Assembly: GCF_042140245.1 (NCBI RefSeq) | Contig: NZ_CP159483.1 | Span: 3,038,001 to 3,102,000, forward strand | Direction of reading: 5' to 3' | Source: MH13 sp042140245 | GTDB taxonomy: Bacteria; Pseudomonadota; Alphaproteobacteria; Rhizobiales; MH13 | DNA: 64,000 bases | Shown: piece after piece, positions 41,965 to 51,105 of the stretch | Position numbering within the stretch: position 1 is the first letter of the stretch | Layout of the letters: each line of letters opens with the position of its first letter | Notes under the pieces: model-generated | The model's input: only the letters and a program-made list of their open reading frames with translations | Databases searched by the model: none | What the model was told of the DNA's origin: nothing | Position numbers and translations under genes: made by a program

Positions 41965-43482
41965 GTGACATCCACCCCTCGCCTCTCACTTCATGGCATC
42001 ACAAAGCGCTTCCCTGGCGTGATAGCGCTGGACGATGTGAGCTTTGATGTACGTGCTGGCGAGGTCCACGCCTTCATGGGCGAGAATGGTGCTGGCAAGT
42101 CAACACTGATGAAAATCGGTGCTGGCATCCACCGGCCAGACGAGGGCTTCATCGAGGTTGAGGGCCAGCGCGTGGGGCTCTCCACTCCATCAGATGCTAC
42201 GGCACTTGGCATCCATACGGTGTTTCAGGAGCTCACGGTTCTGCCCAATCTGGATGTAGGCCAAAACATCATGATCGGTCAGGAGCCCATGCAAGCGGGG
42301 ATTTGGCTCGATCGCGGTGCGCTCTACTCTAAAGCGCAAGCAATTCTTGATCGTCTCGACATCAAACTCGATGCCCGCACACCAATAGGCAGTCTTTCGG
42401 CGGGCCAGCGCCAGATGGTGGAAATCGCCCGCGCCTGCGGCGAAACGCCAAAGGTTCTGGTGCTCGACGAGCCAACCTCCTCACTTGGTCGCCAAGAAGA
42501 AGAGCTGCTCTTTGCCCTTGTGGATCGATTGCGCGCCGATGGTGTCGGGATCGTCTACATCACCCATCGCATGTCGGAGGTGTTTCGTCTGGCCGACCGC
42601 ATCACAGTATTGCGCGACGGCAAGCATGTGGTGACGGGCGATGCGAAAGACTTTACGCGCGAGAAGCTGATCGCAGCCATGGTGGGTCGTGCCGTTGATG
42701 AGAAGCGCAGCGGTGTTCACGTAGCAGACCTACCAGTAGCACTGCGTGTCGATGGTCTATCGCGAGGCACGGCAGTGCGCGATGTTTCTTTAGACGTGCA
42801 TGTCGGCGAAGTGCTTGGCGTCGCTGGGTTGATGGGGGCAGGTCGTACGGAGCTTGCGCGTCTCATGGCCGGTGTTGATCGCCGTGATGCTGGGTCGATG
42901 ACCTTGTTTGGCGAGCCTTTTAGTCCGAACACCGTAGCAGACGCCATCGAGGCCGGCGTTGCCTACCTGCCCGAAGACCGAAAAACCCAAGGCTTGGTAC
43001 TTTCCCTTTCAGTGGCCGATAACATCGCGTTGCCGAACCTGGGGTCGCTTAGCCAATCAGGCTGGCTCTCCATGGCAAAGCTGAAAGCAATGGCAAAAGA
43101 GTGGTCGGGTAAACTGGGCATTCGCGCGGCTTCACCGGATGTGGCCGCTGACACATTGTCTGGCGGAAATCAGCAAAAGGTGGCCATCGCAAAATGGCTC
43201 GCCATTGCGCCGAAGGTGATCCTGCTCGATGAACCGACACGCGGTGTCGATGTCGGCGCGAAGTCTGAGATCTATACTCTTATCCGCGATCTTTCTGCCC
43301 AAGGCACAGCGGTGATGGTGATCTCTTCGGAACTGCCCGAAGTACTGCAAATCAGCGACCGTATCGCCGTGATGGCGCAAGGGCGTGTAGCAGGTGTGGT
43401 GTCTGCCGCCGATGCCACCGAAGAAAGCCTGCTGGAGCTAGCGTTCACCGAGCAATCACCTGATCATGAGGTGGCTGCATGA
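41965..43482 (+). CDS. Sugar ABC transporter ATP-binding protein, two-domain RbsA-like
   Basis: The 505-residue protein has two ABC domains. The first has Walker A GENGAGKSTLMKIGAG and the signature LSAGQRQMVEIARA with Walker B VLVLDEPTSSLGRQE. The second has the degenerate Walker A GLMGAGRTELARLMAG, the signature LSGGNQQKVAIAKW and Walker B VILLDEPTRGVDVGA, as in RbsA, MglA and XylG. The start is GTG 41965, with no strong Shine-Dalgarno; it overlaps the following permease by four bases (ATGA). Confidence 0.93.
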   Translation: MTSTPRLSLHGITKRFPGVIALDDVSFDVRAGEVHAFMGENGAGKSTLMKIGAGIHRPDEGFIEVEGQRVGLSTPSDATALGIHTVFQELTVLPNLDVGQNIMIGQEPMQAGIWLDRGALYSKAQAILDRLDIKLDARTPIGSLSAGQRQMVEIARACGETPKVLVLDEPTSSLGRQEEELLFALVDRLRADGVGIVYITHRMSEVFRLADRITVLRDGKHVVTGDAKDFTREKLIAAMVGRAVDEKRSGVHVADLPVALRVDGLSRGTAVRDVSLDVHVGEVLGVAGLMGAGRTELARLMAGVDRRDAGSMTLFGEPFSPNTVADAIEAGVAYLPEDRKTQGLVLSLSVADNIALPNLGSLSQSGWLSMAKLKAMAKEWSGKLGIRAASPDVAADTLSGGNQQKVAIAKWLAIAPKVILLDEPTRGVDVGAKSEIYTLIRDLSAQGTAVMVISSELPEVLQISDRIAVMAQGRVAGVVSAADATEESLLELAFTEQSPDHEVAA

Positions 43483-44423
43483 ACCAGTCAGCCGCCAAGC
43501 TGCTGCGTGATCTGATGCCCTATCTCGGGCTGATCTTGCTCATTGGCTATTTTTCGCTGTCGTCTGAGTTCTTCCTCAACGCGCGCAATTTCGAGCGACT
43601 TGCCACTGACAGCGCGACCCTCATGCTCGTTGCCTTCGGGATGACACTGGTGATCCTGATCGGTGAGATCGATCTCAGCGTCTCTGCTGTTGTTGGCCTG
43701 CTCTCGGTCATCTTGGCGCAGATAATGGTGGCAGGGATGGCCTGGCCCGTCGCCATGGTGCTGGTGATCTTGATCTCAGTTGGCATTGGCACGCTGAACG
43801 GCGCGATTACCGTCTATGGGCAAATCCCCTCTTTCATCGTGACACTCGGCATGCTCGCCATCGCGACTGGCCTTGCCTTTGTGTTCACCGGCGCGATTTC
43901 GGTCGCCATTCTGCAATACGACTTCCTCGACCTTTTCTATTCAGAACAGATTTTCGGCCTGCCAATCCCACTAGTCATCGTCGCACTGGCATTCGTTGCC
44001 TGTCTGCTGACGCTCAACCGAACGCGCTTTGGCCGTGAGCTGTTTGCCGTTGGAGCCAACATGGAGGCGGCGCGCCTATCTGGTGTGCCAGTAAAACAGC
44101 GCAAGGTGGCCGTGTTTGCCATTATGGGGCTGCTGGTCGGCCTTGGCGCGATTTTGAGTGCGGCGCGGCTTGGCAATGGAGCCCCGGGATCAAGCCCCAC
44201 CCTGACGCTCGATGCCATTGCGGCGGTCATCATCGGTGGGGCTAGCCTTTTCGGTGGATGGGCCTCGGTTTTGCGCACGCTTCTGGGCGCGCTGCTGATT
44301 GCCGTGCTCAACAACGGCATGGTGCTGATGAACGTCAACATCGATGCGCAGTACATCGTGAAAGGCGTGATCATCCTCTTTGCCGTGGTGCTGGAACGGC
44401 TGGCATCAGGGGTGCGCACATGA
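43479..44423 (+). CDS. Sugar ABC transporter permease (RbsC-like), first
   Basis: This inner-membrane permease of 314 residues has about eight to ten helices and the BPD_transp_2 features MTLVILIGEIDLSVSAVVGL, GAITVYGQIPSFIVTLGML and DAIAAVIIGGASLFGG. The EAA-like loop typical of ribose-type permeases is visible around FGRELFAVGANMEAARLSGV. The start overlaps the ATPase stop (ATGA), and its own stop overlaps the second permease start in the same manner. It would pair with the second permease as a heterodimer. Confidence 0.93.
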   Translation: MNQSAAKLLRDLMPYLGLILLIGYFSLSSEFFLNARNFERLATDSATLMLVAFGMTLVILIGEIDLSVSAVVGLLSVILAQIMVAGMAWPVAMVLVILISVGIGTLNGAITVYGQIPSFIVTLGMLAIATGLAFVFTGAISVAILQYDFLDLFYSEQIFGLPIPLVIVALAFVACLLTLNRTRFGRELFAVGANMEAARLSGVPVKQRKVAVFAIMGLLVGLGAILSAARLGNGAPGSSPTLTLDAIAAVIIGGASLFGGWASVLRTLLGALLIAVLNNGMVLMNVNIDAQYIVKGVIILFAVVLERLASGVRT

Positions 44424-45361
44424 CGCGCGCTCAACTGGCCAATTACGGCATTTTCCTTGCCTTCGCTTTGGTGGTGATCGGCATGATGATTGCGAGCCCT
44501 GCCTTCCGCGCCCCGGAGAACCTCATTGCTATCGGCCGACAAGTCGCCGTGCTTGGCATTGCCAGCTTCGCTATGACCTTTGTGATTTTGGCTGGCGAAA
44601 TCGACCTTTCGGTCGGCGCTGTAGCATCCGCAGCTGGCGTGGTAACGGCCATGGCGCTTGCTGCCGGGTTTGGCCCTTGGGCGATCCTTATTGGTGTGGG
44701 TGTCGGCGCGGGCTTCGGCCTGATGAACGGACTGCTAACGGTTTATGCTGCCGTGCCATCGTTCATTGCTACCCTGGTCAGCTTTTTCATTGCCCAAGGC
44801 GTAGCGCTTACACTAACCGGCGGGCGGACAATTTTGTTTGACGCCGACTGGTTCCGCGATCTTTTTGCCACCGGGTCGGTGTTCGGGCTGCGCAGCGCGT
44901 TCCTCTGGCTTTTGTTCGCATTTCTGGCCCTATGGTGGCTGCTCTCGCGCACGCGATTTGGGGGCCATGTCTACGCGATTGGCGGCAGCCAACCGTCTTC
45001 GCGGATGCTGGGCCTTGCGGTGGATCGCATCAAGATCTTGATCTTCACCATGGCGGGCGCATTGATGGGTTTGGTCGGGATGATCCTGATCTCACGCATT
45101 GGTAACGCGCGCAGCGACGGGGCGGTCGGCCTGGAGTTCGATGCCATTGCCGCCGTGGTGATCGGCGGGACAGCTTTGGGCGGAGGCACTGGATCCTTGG
45201 TGCGGTCGCTGATTGGCGTGATGCTGATCGGCGTGCTCAACAATGGCCTTGCCATTCTCAATGTGGATTTCAACGCCCAGCAGGTCATCAAAGGCGTGCT
45301 TGTCATTGCCGTTGTGCTGCTCGACCGTTGGGCCAGGGGTTTGAAAGGAGCTTCGGCATGA
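44420..45361 (+). CDS. Sugar ABC transporter permease (RbsC-like), second
   Basis: The second permease is 313 residues from ATG 44420 (MTRAQLANYGIFLAFAL); a longer open frame from 44258 lies inside the first permease and is not the start. Conserved BPD_transp_2 features are AMTFVILAGEIDLSVGAVAS, LLTVYAAVPSFIATLVSFF and FDAIAAVVIGGTALGGG. It overlaps the first permease and the lactonase gene by four bases each, so the four genes from the ATPase on are tightly coupled. Confidence 0.93.
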   Translation: MTRAQLANYGIFLAFALVVIGMMIASPAFRAPENLIAIGRQVAVLGIASFAMTFVILAGEIDLSVGAVASAAGVVTAMALAAGFGPWAILIGVGVGAGFGLMNGLLTVYAAVPSFIATLVSFFIAQGVALTLTGGRTILFDADWFRDLFATGSVFGLRSAFLWLLFAFLALWWLLSRTRFGGHVYAIGGSQPSSRMLGLAVDRIKILIFTMAGALMGLVGMILISRIGNARSDGAVGLEFDAIAAVVIGGTALGGGTGSLVRSLIGVMLIGVLNNGLAILNVDFNAQQVIKGVLVIAVVLLDRWARGLKGASA

Positions 45362-46248
45362 GTGTGATTGCCAGCGACGTAAAACAGCTTGCGACCGGCT
45401 TTGCCTTCACCGAGGGGCCAGTGTGGCTGCCTGACCATCAAACGCTGCTCTTCACCGATATCCCAGGCAATGCGATCCATGCTTGGCACGCCGAGCGGGG
45501 CGTGTCGCTATGGACCGACGATGCCCATTTCGCCATCGGGCTCGCGCGCGCCACAGATGGTCGCGTGCTCTCCTGCGAGCACTCCACGCGCTGTTTATCG
45601 GCTCTGACTGTCAGCGCCGATGGATCTTACTGGAGCCGCGAGGTTCTGGCCCGTTCGCTTGGCAGCAAAGTGCTCAATTCCACCAATGATGTCATCTGCA
45701 CATCGGGCGGCGCTATTCTCTTCACTGATCCGCCTTTTGGCTTGCGCGCAGAGGATGGCGAGCTTCACGGCTATCAACAGGCGATGGAGATTCCAGGCTG
45801 TTATGTGTTCAAGGTAGGCGACGATGCCGATAGCCCGGCACCAGTCCTGAAAGACATCTATCGGCCCAACGGGCTGTGCCTTTCGCCGGACGAACGCACG
45901 CTCTATGTCAGCGACAGCTCCGAACAGCATCACAAGGTGCTCGCCTGCGATATCTCGGAGAGTTGGGAGGCGTCGAACCTTCGCGATTTCGCCGTCATGG
46001 CGGTTGGTGTGCCCGATGGTATGCGGGTCGATACGGCGGGCAACCTTTGGGTTGGCGGCGGCGATGGCGTTTATGTCTATGCGCCGGATGGTTCTCAAAT
46101 TGGCCACGCAGCGGTGCCGGAAATGGTGACCAATGTGGAATTTGGTGGACCTGAGATGGATGACCTTTTCATCACGGCCGTGTCATCGCTCTACCACCTG
46201 AAAACCGCTCTACCCGGCGGTCGGGCCTGGAGTTACGCGGGGCGGTAG
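45358..46248 (+). CDS. SMP-30/gluconolactonase-like protein
   Basis: This 296-residue six-bladed propeller hydrolase typically opens aldonolactones. The start is ATG 45358 (MSVIASDVKQLATGFAFTEGP), overlapping the second permease stop. The metal-ligand Glu in GFAFTEGPVWLPD, the Asn in STNDVICTSGG and RPNGLCLSPDERTLYVSDS are visible, along with VPDGMRVDTAGNLWVG. As part of a sugar ABC operon it suggests that the imported sugar is oxidised to a lactone. The 3' end converges with and overlaps the small-subunit gene by 16 bp. Confidence 0.92.
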   Translation: MSVIASDVKQLATGFAFTEGPVWLPDHQTLLFTDIPGNAIHAWHAERGVSLWTDDAHFAIGLARATDGRVLSCEHSTRCLSALTVSADGSYWSREVLARSLGSKVLNSTNDVICTSGGAILFTDPPFGLRAEDGELHGYQQAMEIPGCYVFKVGDDADSPAPVLKDIYRPNGLCLSPDERTLYVSDSSEQHHKVLACDISESWEASNLRDFAVMAVGVPDGMRVDTAGNLWVGGGDGVYVYAPDGSQIGHAAVPEMVTNVEFGGPEMDDLFITAVSSLYHLKTALPGGRAWSYAGR

Positions 46249-46640
46249 ATCGGCCCCCGTGCGATAACCGGCGCGAGCAGCGCCTCATCCTCCTCCGACA
46301 ATCCGCCAGAGCTGTCCCGTGCCTCCTGCCCCGGATAGCCGATGCTTTCGCGCACAGCCGTATGCATGAAATAGGCATTAGCGAGCACAACCCCCAACGC
46401 CTCAAAACCGGATGTGTCCGCTTGCGCTAAGGCTTCGACGTCGGCGAGTGTTTCGACGGGCCCTTCCAACGCCAAGAACTGCAACAGTGGCTCTAACCGC
46501 GTTGGATCAATGGCCAAAACTTCGTCTACCGGGTTATGCCATAGGTCGAGATCAACGGCTGAGGGCATCCGGGAGCTGCCGGGGAGCATAACCCTCGCAA
46601 ACTCTCCTAGCCGTGTTTTCTGGCCGTCGGTTAGTCTCAT
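46233..46640 (-). CDS. Small subunit of a GMC-type sugar dehydrogenase (gluconate 2-dehydrogenase subunit 3-like)
   Basis: This 135-residue protein has no Tat or Sec signal and no membrane helix. Its C-terminal YFMHTAVRESIGYPGQE segment resembles the Y-x-x-P-x-V and I-G-Y-P-G region of gluconate 2-dehydrogenase subunit 3 family proteins, which pair with GMC flavoproteins, for example in glucoside 3-dehydrogenase or lactose-oxidising LacA/LacC enzymes. It starts four bases inside the upstream GMC gene (ATGA overlap). The absence of a signal is unusual for that family. Family assignment is moderate. Confidence 0.65.
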   Translation of the reverse strand: MRLTDGQKTRLGEFARVMLPGSSRMPSAVDLDLWHNPVDEVLAIDPTRLEPLLQFLALEGPVETLADVEALAQADTSGFEALGVVLANAYFMHTAVRESIGYPGQEARDSSGGLSEEDEALLAPVIARGPIYRPA

Positions 46641-48229
46641 GCGGCGGTCTCAATCTCAGCACGATTTTCGATCAGCGCCAATGTGCATTTGGCCGCCACC
46701 GCCATGATCGTCGCCGTGGGGTTCATGCCCGAAGATGTTGGGAACAGGCTGCCGTCAAACACATAAAGGTTCGGGGCGTCGTGGCAGCGACCGTCGGCGT
46801 TGGTCACGGACGTTTCTCGATCGTTGCCCATGACTGCCGTGCCCATGAGATGCCAGCCACAATCGCGGATCAACGAGGTCACAGAGGTCTCGATAGCGCC
46901 AGCCGCCTCCATTGCTTCAACGGCGCGCGCGCTGTGAAAATCCAGCATGGCGCGCGTGTTGTCAGAGACTTGATAGCGGATTTCCGGCGCGGGCAGACCG
47001 TCACCATCGGTGAGCGTCTCTGACAGCACGATCTGATTGGCCTCATCCGGCAAATCCTCGCCAATGATGCCCCACTCGAAGGATCGACCAAACTTGCGTC
47101 GCACGCGCTCGTGCAGCGCGGCGCCCCAGGCATCGGTCAGCGGACCATCGCCATAGCCAGCGCGGAAGCTTTGCGGCCCGCCAGCGGGCATGCAGTTCCA
47201 TTTAGCACCGCGCACAAAGCCCCGGCTTTTGTCGGTTTCGTAAAACTGCATGGAGGTGAGGATCTGCCCGGCAGGACCGACCCAGCTTTCCAGATCCTCC
47301 TCAAACGTGCCCATGACAGCGGCAAACGGGTGCATCATCAACCGTTTGCCGACAAGCCCGGACCGGTTTGCAAGCTCTGACGTCAACAGCAAACGCGGTG
47401 TGCCAATGCCGTTGGCGCAAAGGATGACGACATCTGCGCTCTGGCGATGGCGCGCACCGTCTCGGTCGACCCAAATCACGCCAGATGCCCTGCCCTGTGC
47501 ATCGGTTTCGACCTCGCAGACCCGCGCGCCGGTGATCAGATTCACCCCCCGCTTGATGGCCTCTGGCCAATGGGTGCGGTCCGGCGTTGCCTTGGCTTCA
47601 TCTGAACAACCCGTGCCACAGGTGCCACGCAGCACACAGGGTTGCAACGAGCGATAGGGGCGCGAGGGAATGGCATTCGAGCCGGGCCACCAGTGCCAAC
47701 CAAGCTCGTTCATGCCCTCGGCGGCTTTACGTCCAACTCTGCCGATGGGAAGCGGCGGCAAGGGGCATGGTGCGCCATCAGGGTAAGCGGTGTTGCCGGC
47801 ACGGCCCGATACCGCCATCGCCTCCTCGACATACGCGTAGAAGGGTTCCAAATCCTCGTAAGCGAAGGGCCAATCATCGGCCACGCCATCCAGTGTCTTC
47901 ACGCGAAAGTCCGATGGCATAAAGCGCATCCAATGCGCGCCATAGATCAGGGCCGCCCCGCCAACGCCGGCAAACATCAGCGGATTAACGTCGGACTTGG
48001 ACGTATCGATTGGATAATCATCTGCCCTGCCCCGCACATTCGGGTTGGGGTGCCATTCGTGCAGTTGTGTGAGTTCCCAATGGCGTGTCGCGCCGTGAAA
48101 CGCGTCCGCTGGCACCCAATCACCTTGTTCCAGCACTGTGACGGACATACCAGCGGCGATGAGTTCGCTGGCGGCGACGGCGCCCGACGGACCAGCGCCA
48201 ACGATCACCACATCGCTGTGCTCGGCCAT
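46637..48229 (-). CDS. GMC-family FAD oxidoreductase
   Basis: The 530-residue flavoprotein oxidises an alcohol, often a sugar hydroxyl. The Rossmann FAD motif is DVVIVGAGPSGAVAASELIA followed by TVLEQGDWV. Mid-protein it has VILCANGIGTPRLLLTSELA, the GMC signature region, and the C-terminal catalytic segment CGWHLMGTAVMGND...SVTNADGRCHDAPNLYVFDGS has the conserved His and the N-P-T-x-T-I-M motif (MNPTATIMAVA). It starts at the N-terminus without a signal peptide. It lies 2 bp after the MalK-type ATPase and overlaps the small-subunit gene. Confidence 0.92.
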   Translation of the reverse strand: MAEHSDVVIVGAGPSGAVAASELIAAGMSVTVLEQGDWVPADAFHGATRHWELTQLHEWHPNPNVRGRADDYPIDTSKSDVNPLMFAGVGGAALIYGAHWMRFMPSDFRVKTLDGVADDWPFAYEDLEPFYAYVEEAMAVSGRAGNTAYPDGAPCPLPPLPIGRVGRKAAEGMNELGWHWWPGSNAIPSRPYRSLQPCVLRGTCGTGCSDEAKATPDRTHWPEAIKRGVNLITGARVCEVETDAQGRASGVIWVDRDGARHRQSADVVILCANGIGTPRLLLTSELANRSGLVGKRLMMHPFAAVMGTFEEDLESWVGPAGQILTSMQFYETDKSRGFVRGAKWNCMPAGGPQSFRAGYGDGPLTDAWGAALHERVRRKFGRSFEWGIIGEDLPDEANQIVLSETLTDGDGLPAPEIRYQVSDNTRAMLDFHSARAVEAMEAAGAIETSVTSLIRDCGWHLMGTAVMGNDRETSVTNADGRCHDAPNLYVFDGSLFPTSSGMNPTATIMAVAAKCTLALIENRAEIETAA

Positions 48230-48231
48230 CT

Positions 48232-49305
48232 CTAAGTGCTCCGCAGCGCCACCTGGGTTTGGCTGTCAAAAAGGTGCACCTGATCAGGTTCGACCGACAG
48301 CCCGATGGTTTCGCCCGCCTCCAAAGGGCTGGTTCCATTGGTCACAAGCACCAGCTCCGGATCACCATCAGTGAAGAGATAGCTGGACGATCCGGTCGCT
48401 TCAACGGCAGAGATGGTCACTGGCACCGCCCCTTTTGATTGGGGATCAGTCACCGTGATGTGTTCTGGCCGTAGACCAACAATGACATCGCGGCCTGGCT
48501 GCATCGCCAGATCGATTGGGATTTCCGCATCCAACAACCGAACTGACGTGCCATTCTCGGCCACCACGCCAGGTGCGAAATTCATCGCTGGAGAGCCGAT
48601 GAAACCGGCCACGAACTGGTTGGCTGGGCGTTCATAGAGATCCAAAGGCGCGCCTTGCTGCTCGATGACCCCAGCGCGCATCACAACGACATGATCGGCC
48701 ATGGTCATGGCTTCGATCTGGTCATGCGTCACGTAGACCGATGTCGCGCCGATGCGATCATGGAGCGCGCGGATTTCCTTGCGCATGCGGACCCTGAGAG
48801 CGGCATCAAGGTTGGACAGCGGCTCATCAAACAGAAACGCTTTGGGTGAGCGGATGATAGCCCGGCCCATGGCCACGCGCTGTCGTTGCCCGCCCGACAG
48901 GGCGCGCGGAAAGCGATCAAGCAGGCTCTCCAGGCCGATCACCGCTGCCACCTCCTCAGCGCGTTTGGCGCGCTCGGCTTTGGAGACACCCTTTAGGCGC
49001 AGCGCGTAGGTGAGGTTGTCGCGCACGTTCATGTGTGGGTAAAGCGCGTAAGACTGAAACACCATCGCCAGGTCGCGGTGACGCGGCGCGAGAGTATTCA
49101 CCAGCTTGTCTTCAATCCACATGTCGCCTGAGGTGATCTTCTCGAGTCCAGCGATGGTCCGCAGCAGGGTGGATTTTCCGCAGCCAGACGGGCCGACCAG
49201 CGCCACGAAACCGCCTTTGGGAATATCTAGATCGATGCCTTTCAGGGCATGAAACGCCCCATAATGCTTGTCGACCTTTTCAATGCGGATTTGGCTACTG
49301 GTCAT
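48232..49305 (-). CDS. Carbohydrate ABC transporter ATP-binding protein (MalK/UgpC-like)
   Basis: This 357-residue ATPase from ATG 49305 (MTSSQIRIEKVDKHY) energises the importer encoded beside it; the frame is open to 49413 but overlaps the permease. Visible are Walker A GPSGCGKSTLLRTIAG, signature LSGGQRQRVAMGRAI, Walker B FLFDEPLSNLDAALR, and a C-terminal TOBE/MalK regulatory domain (IVGLRPEHITVTD; VEPDQVHLFD). The ATG overlaps the MalG-type permease stop by four bases. Confidence 0.94.
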   Translation of the reverse strand: MTSSQIRIEKVDKHYGAFHALKGIDLDIPKGGFVALVGPSGCGKSTLLRTIAGLEKITSGDMWIEDKLVNTLAPRHRDLAMVFQSYALYPHMNVRDNLTYALRLKGVSKAERAKRAEEVAAVIGLESLLDRFPRALSGGQRQRVAMGRAIIRSPKAFLFDEPLSNLDAALRVRMRKEIRALHDRIGATSVYVTHDQIEAMTMADHVVVMRAGVIEQQGAPLDLYERPANQFVAGFIGSPAMNFAPGVVAENGTSVRLLDAEIPIDLAMQPGRDVIVGLRPEHITVTDPQSKGAVPVTISAVEATGSSSYLFTDGDPELVLVTNGTSPLEAGETIGLSVEPDQVHLFDSQTQVALRST

Positions 49306-50129
49306 TTCAAAGCCCCGGAGGTCAGACCGTTGACGATCTGGCGTTGCAGAAGGACGAAAGCGGCGAGGATTGGCGTCACATAGGTCGCGGCAAAGGCCAT
49401 GATGGCGTTCCAATTAACAACGTTCGGCTGAAGGAAGTTTGTCATGCCGATGGAAGCTGGTTGCAGGCGATTGTCGGCGATGAGCGAGGCCGAGTAGACG
49501 TACTCACCGAAGCCTTGCATGAAGATCAGAAGCGCAGCGACCAGGATGCCGTTACGCGCCAGCGGCAGGACAATGAAGAAGAACGCCCCTGCCCGCGAGT
49601 TGCCATCCACCAGCGCGGCTTCCTCCAGCTCACGCGGGATGGTCATGAACGTCGCCCGGCACAAAATGACGAAGAACGGCATAGTTTTCGCCGCAATAGC
49701 AAGCACAGCGGCAGTACGCGGAAAATCGAGCAGCCCAATTGTGGCAAACCCAACAAAGATCGGTGTCACCATCAAGCTTGGCGGCAGCACTTGCAGCATG
49801 AGCACGGTGAACAGAGCGACATCGATCCACACGTTGCGATAGCGCGCAAGCACATAGGCGGCCCCTGCCCCAAGGATAGCCGTCACCGCCGTCACGCCGG
49901 TAGCAATCAGCGTGGAGTTCCAGAGATAGCGCGGGATGTTGGTGGTCGCCCAGACTTCCGCATAGGTGCCCCATTGCGGATCCGTCGGCAGGATTTCTGG
50001 CGGGACAGCGAAGATGGCCGAGCCAGTTTTCAGGCTCGTCACGTACATCCAGTAGAGCGGAAACAGGTAGATCGCCGCCAAGACTAGGGCGATGAGAAAG
50101 AGTGCGCGGCTGTGCCAATCTGATCTCAT
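49302..50129 (-). CDS. Carbohydrate ABC transporter permease, MalG-like
   Basis: This permease is 275 residues from ATG 50129 (MRSDWHSRALFLIALVLAAI). It has six helices and the EAA loop ELEEAALVDGNSRAGAFFFIVLP characteristic of BPD_transp_1. It starts 11 bp after the MalF-like gene and overlaps the ATPase start. The longer frame to 50174 overlaps the upstream permease and is unlikely. Confidence 0.93.
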   Translation of the reverse strand: MRSDWHSRALFLIALVLAAIYLFPLYWMYVTSLKTGSAIFAVPPEILPTDPQWGTYAEVWATTNIPRYLWNSTLIATGVTAVTAILGAGAAYVLARYRNVWIDVALFTVLMLQVLPPSLMVTPIFVGFATIGLLDFPRTAAVLAIAAKTMPFFVILCRATFMTIPRELEEAALVDGNSRAGAFFFIVLPLARNGILVAALLIFMQGFGEYVYSASLIADNRLQPASIGMTNFLQPNVVNWNAIMAFAATYVTPILAAFVLLQRQIVNGLTSGALK

Positions 50130-50139
50130 GACGCCGCCC

Positions 50140-51039
50140 TCACAGCCGCGTCTCAGCGCGGGTGGAGCGCACATAGACCAGAGAAACGGCCAGCACGACG
50201 ATGATCATCATCACAGAGATCACCGCGCCGCGTCCGAAATCGAACTCGCGGAACGAAAGCTGCCAAGACCAATACTGCGCCACCGTTGAGGAGCCCGCCG
50301 GGCCTCCAGAGGTAATCGCGGCGAAGAGGTCGAACTGCTGAAGCGTGAAGATGGTGCCCAGCGCCAGAACCGCGCCGATGGTGGCCCGCATCATGGGCAG
50401 CGTGATGGTCCAGAATTTCTGCCAGGCGGTTGCACCGTCCAGCTCGGCTGCCTCGTAAAGATCGTCAGGGATGGCCGCCAAACCCACCGACAACAGGATC
50501 ATGTTGAACGGCATGCCATACCAGATGTTGGCAAGAATTACCGAGTAGAGTGCGACGTCGATATCCGAGCGCCAGAAGATCGGCTCTGAGATCAGACCGG
50601 TGGTGAGCAGCACATGATTGATGACGCCGAAGTCACCAGACAGCAGCCAGTTCCACAGCACACCAACGACCAGTCCAGGCATCACCCAGGCGGCGAGAAA
50701 CAGTCCGCGAAACCAGGTCGCGCCGGGGAATTTTTGGTGGAAGAACAGCGCGAATGCAAAGCCGATGGTGAACTGGAAGGCGACCGAGCCAACGGTGAAG
50801 ATAATGGTGTTCCAAAACACCATGTTGGCCAACGGATCACGGAAGATCGATAGGTAATTGTCCCAACCCGCTGCAGAGTGAAAGAGCGTTCCGAGCGAGA
50901 AAACGTCGACCTGCTGAAACGAGATGATGACGTTGTAGATGAGCGGCAGGCCAGCAAAGGCCAGAAGGTAGAGCAGAGCAAAGCCGATAAGCAGCGTGTC
51001 AAAGCCGATGCCGTCTCGAAAGCTCTTAAAGAGGCTCAT
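50140..51039 (-). CDS. Carbohydrate ABC transporter permease, MalF-like
   Basis: The 299-residue permease has about six helices and the EAA loop LYEAAELDGATAWQKFWTITLP. The start is ATG 51039 (MSLFKSFRDGIGFDTLLIG). It lies 67 bp downstream of the substrate-binding-protein gene and 11 bp before the MalG-like gene. Confidence 0.92.
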   Translation of the reverse strand: MSLFKSFRDGIGFDTLLIGFALLYLLAFAGLPLIYNVIISFQQVDVFSLGTLFHSAAGWDNYLSIFRDPLANMVFWNTIIFTVGSVAFQFTIGFAFALFFHQKFPGATWFRGLFLAAWVMPGLVVGVLWNWLLSGDFGVINHVLLTTGLISEPIFWRSDIDVALYSVILANIWYGMPFNMILLSVGLAAIPDDLYEAAELDGATAWQKFWTITLPMMRATIGAVLALGTIFTLQQFDLFAAITSGGPAGSSTVAQYWSWQLSFREFDFGRGAVISVMMIIVVLAVSLVYVRSTRAETRL

Positions 51040-51105
51040 GGTTGCGCCTTTGCTGCAAAGACCAGGCGGACAACCGCCTGGCCGAACTGCGATGACTGAC
51101 CGCTA

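Noticed and set aside
44258..44419. Upstream extension of the second ribose-type permease
   Set aside because: It overlaps the first permease in another frame; the ATGA junction at 44420 and the conserved N-terminus fit better.
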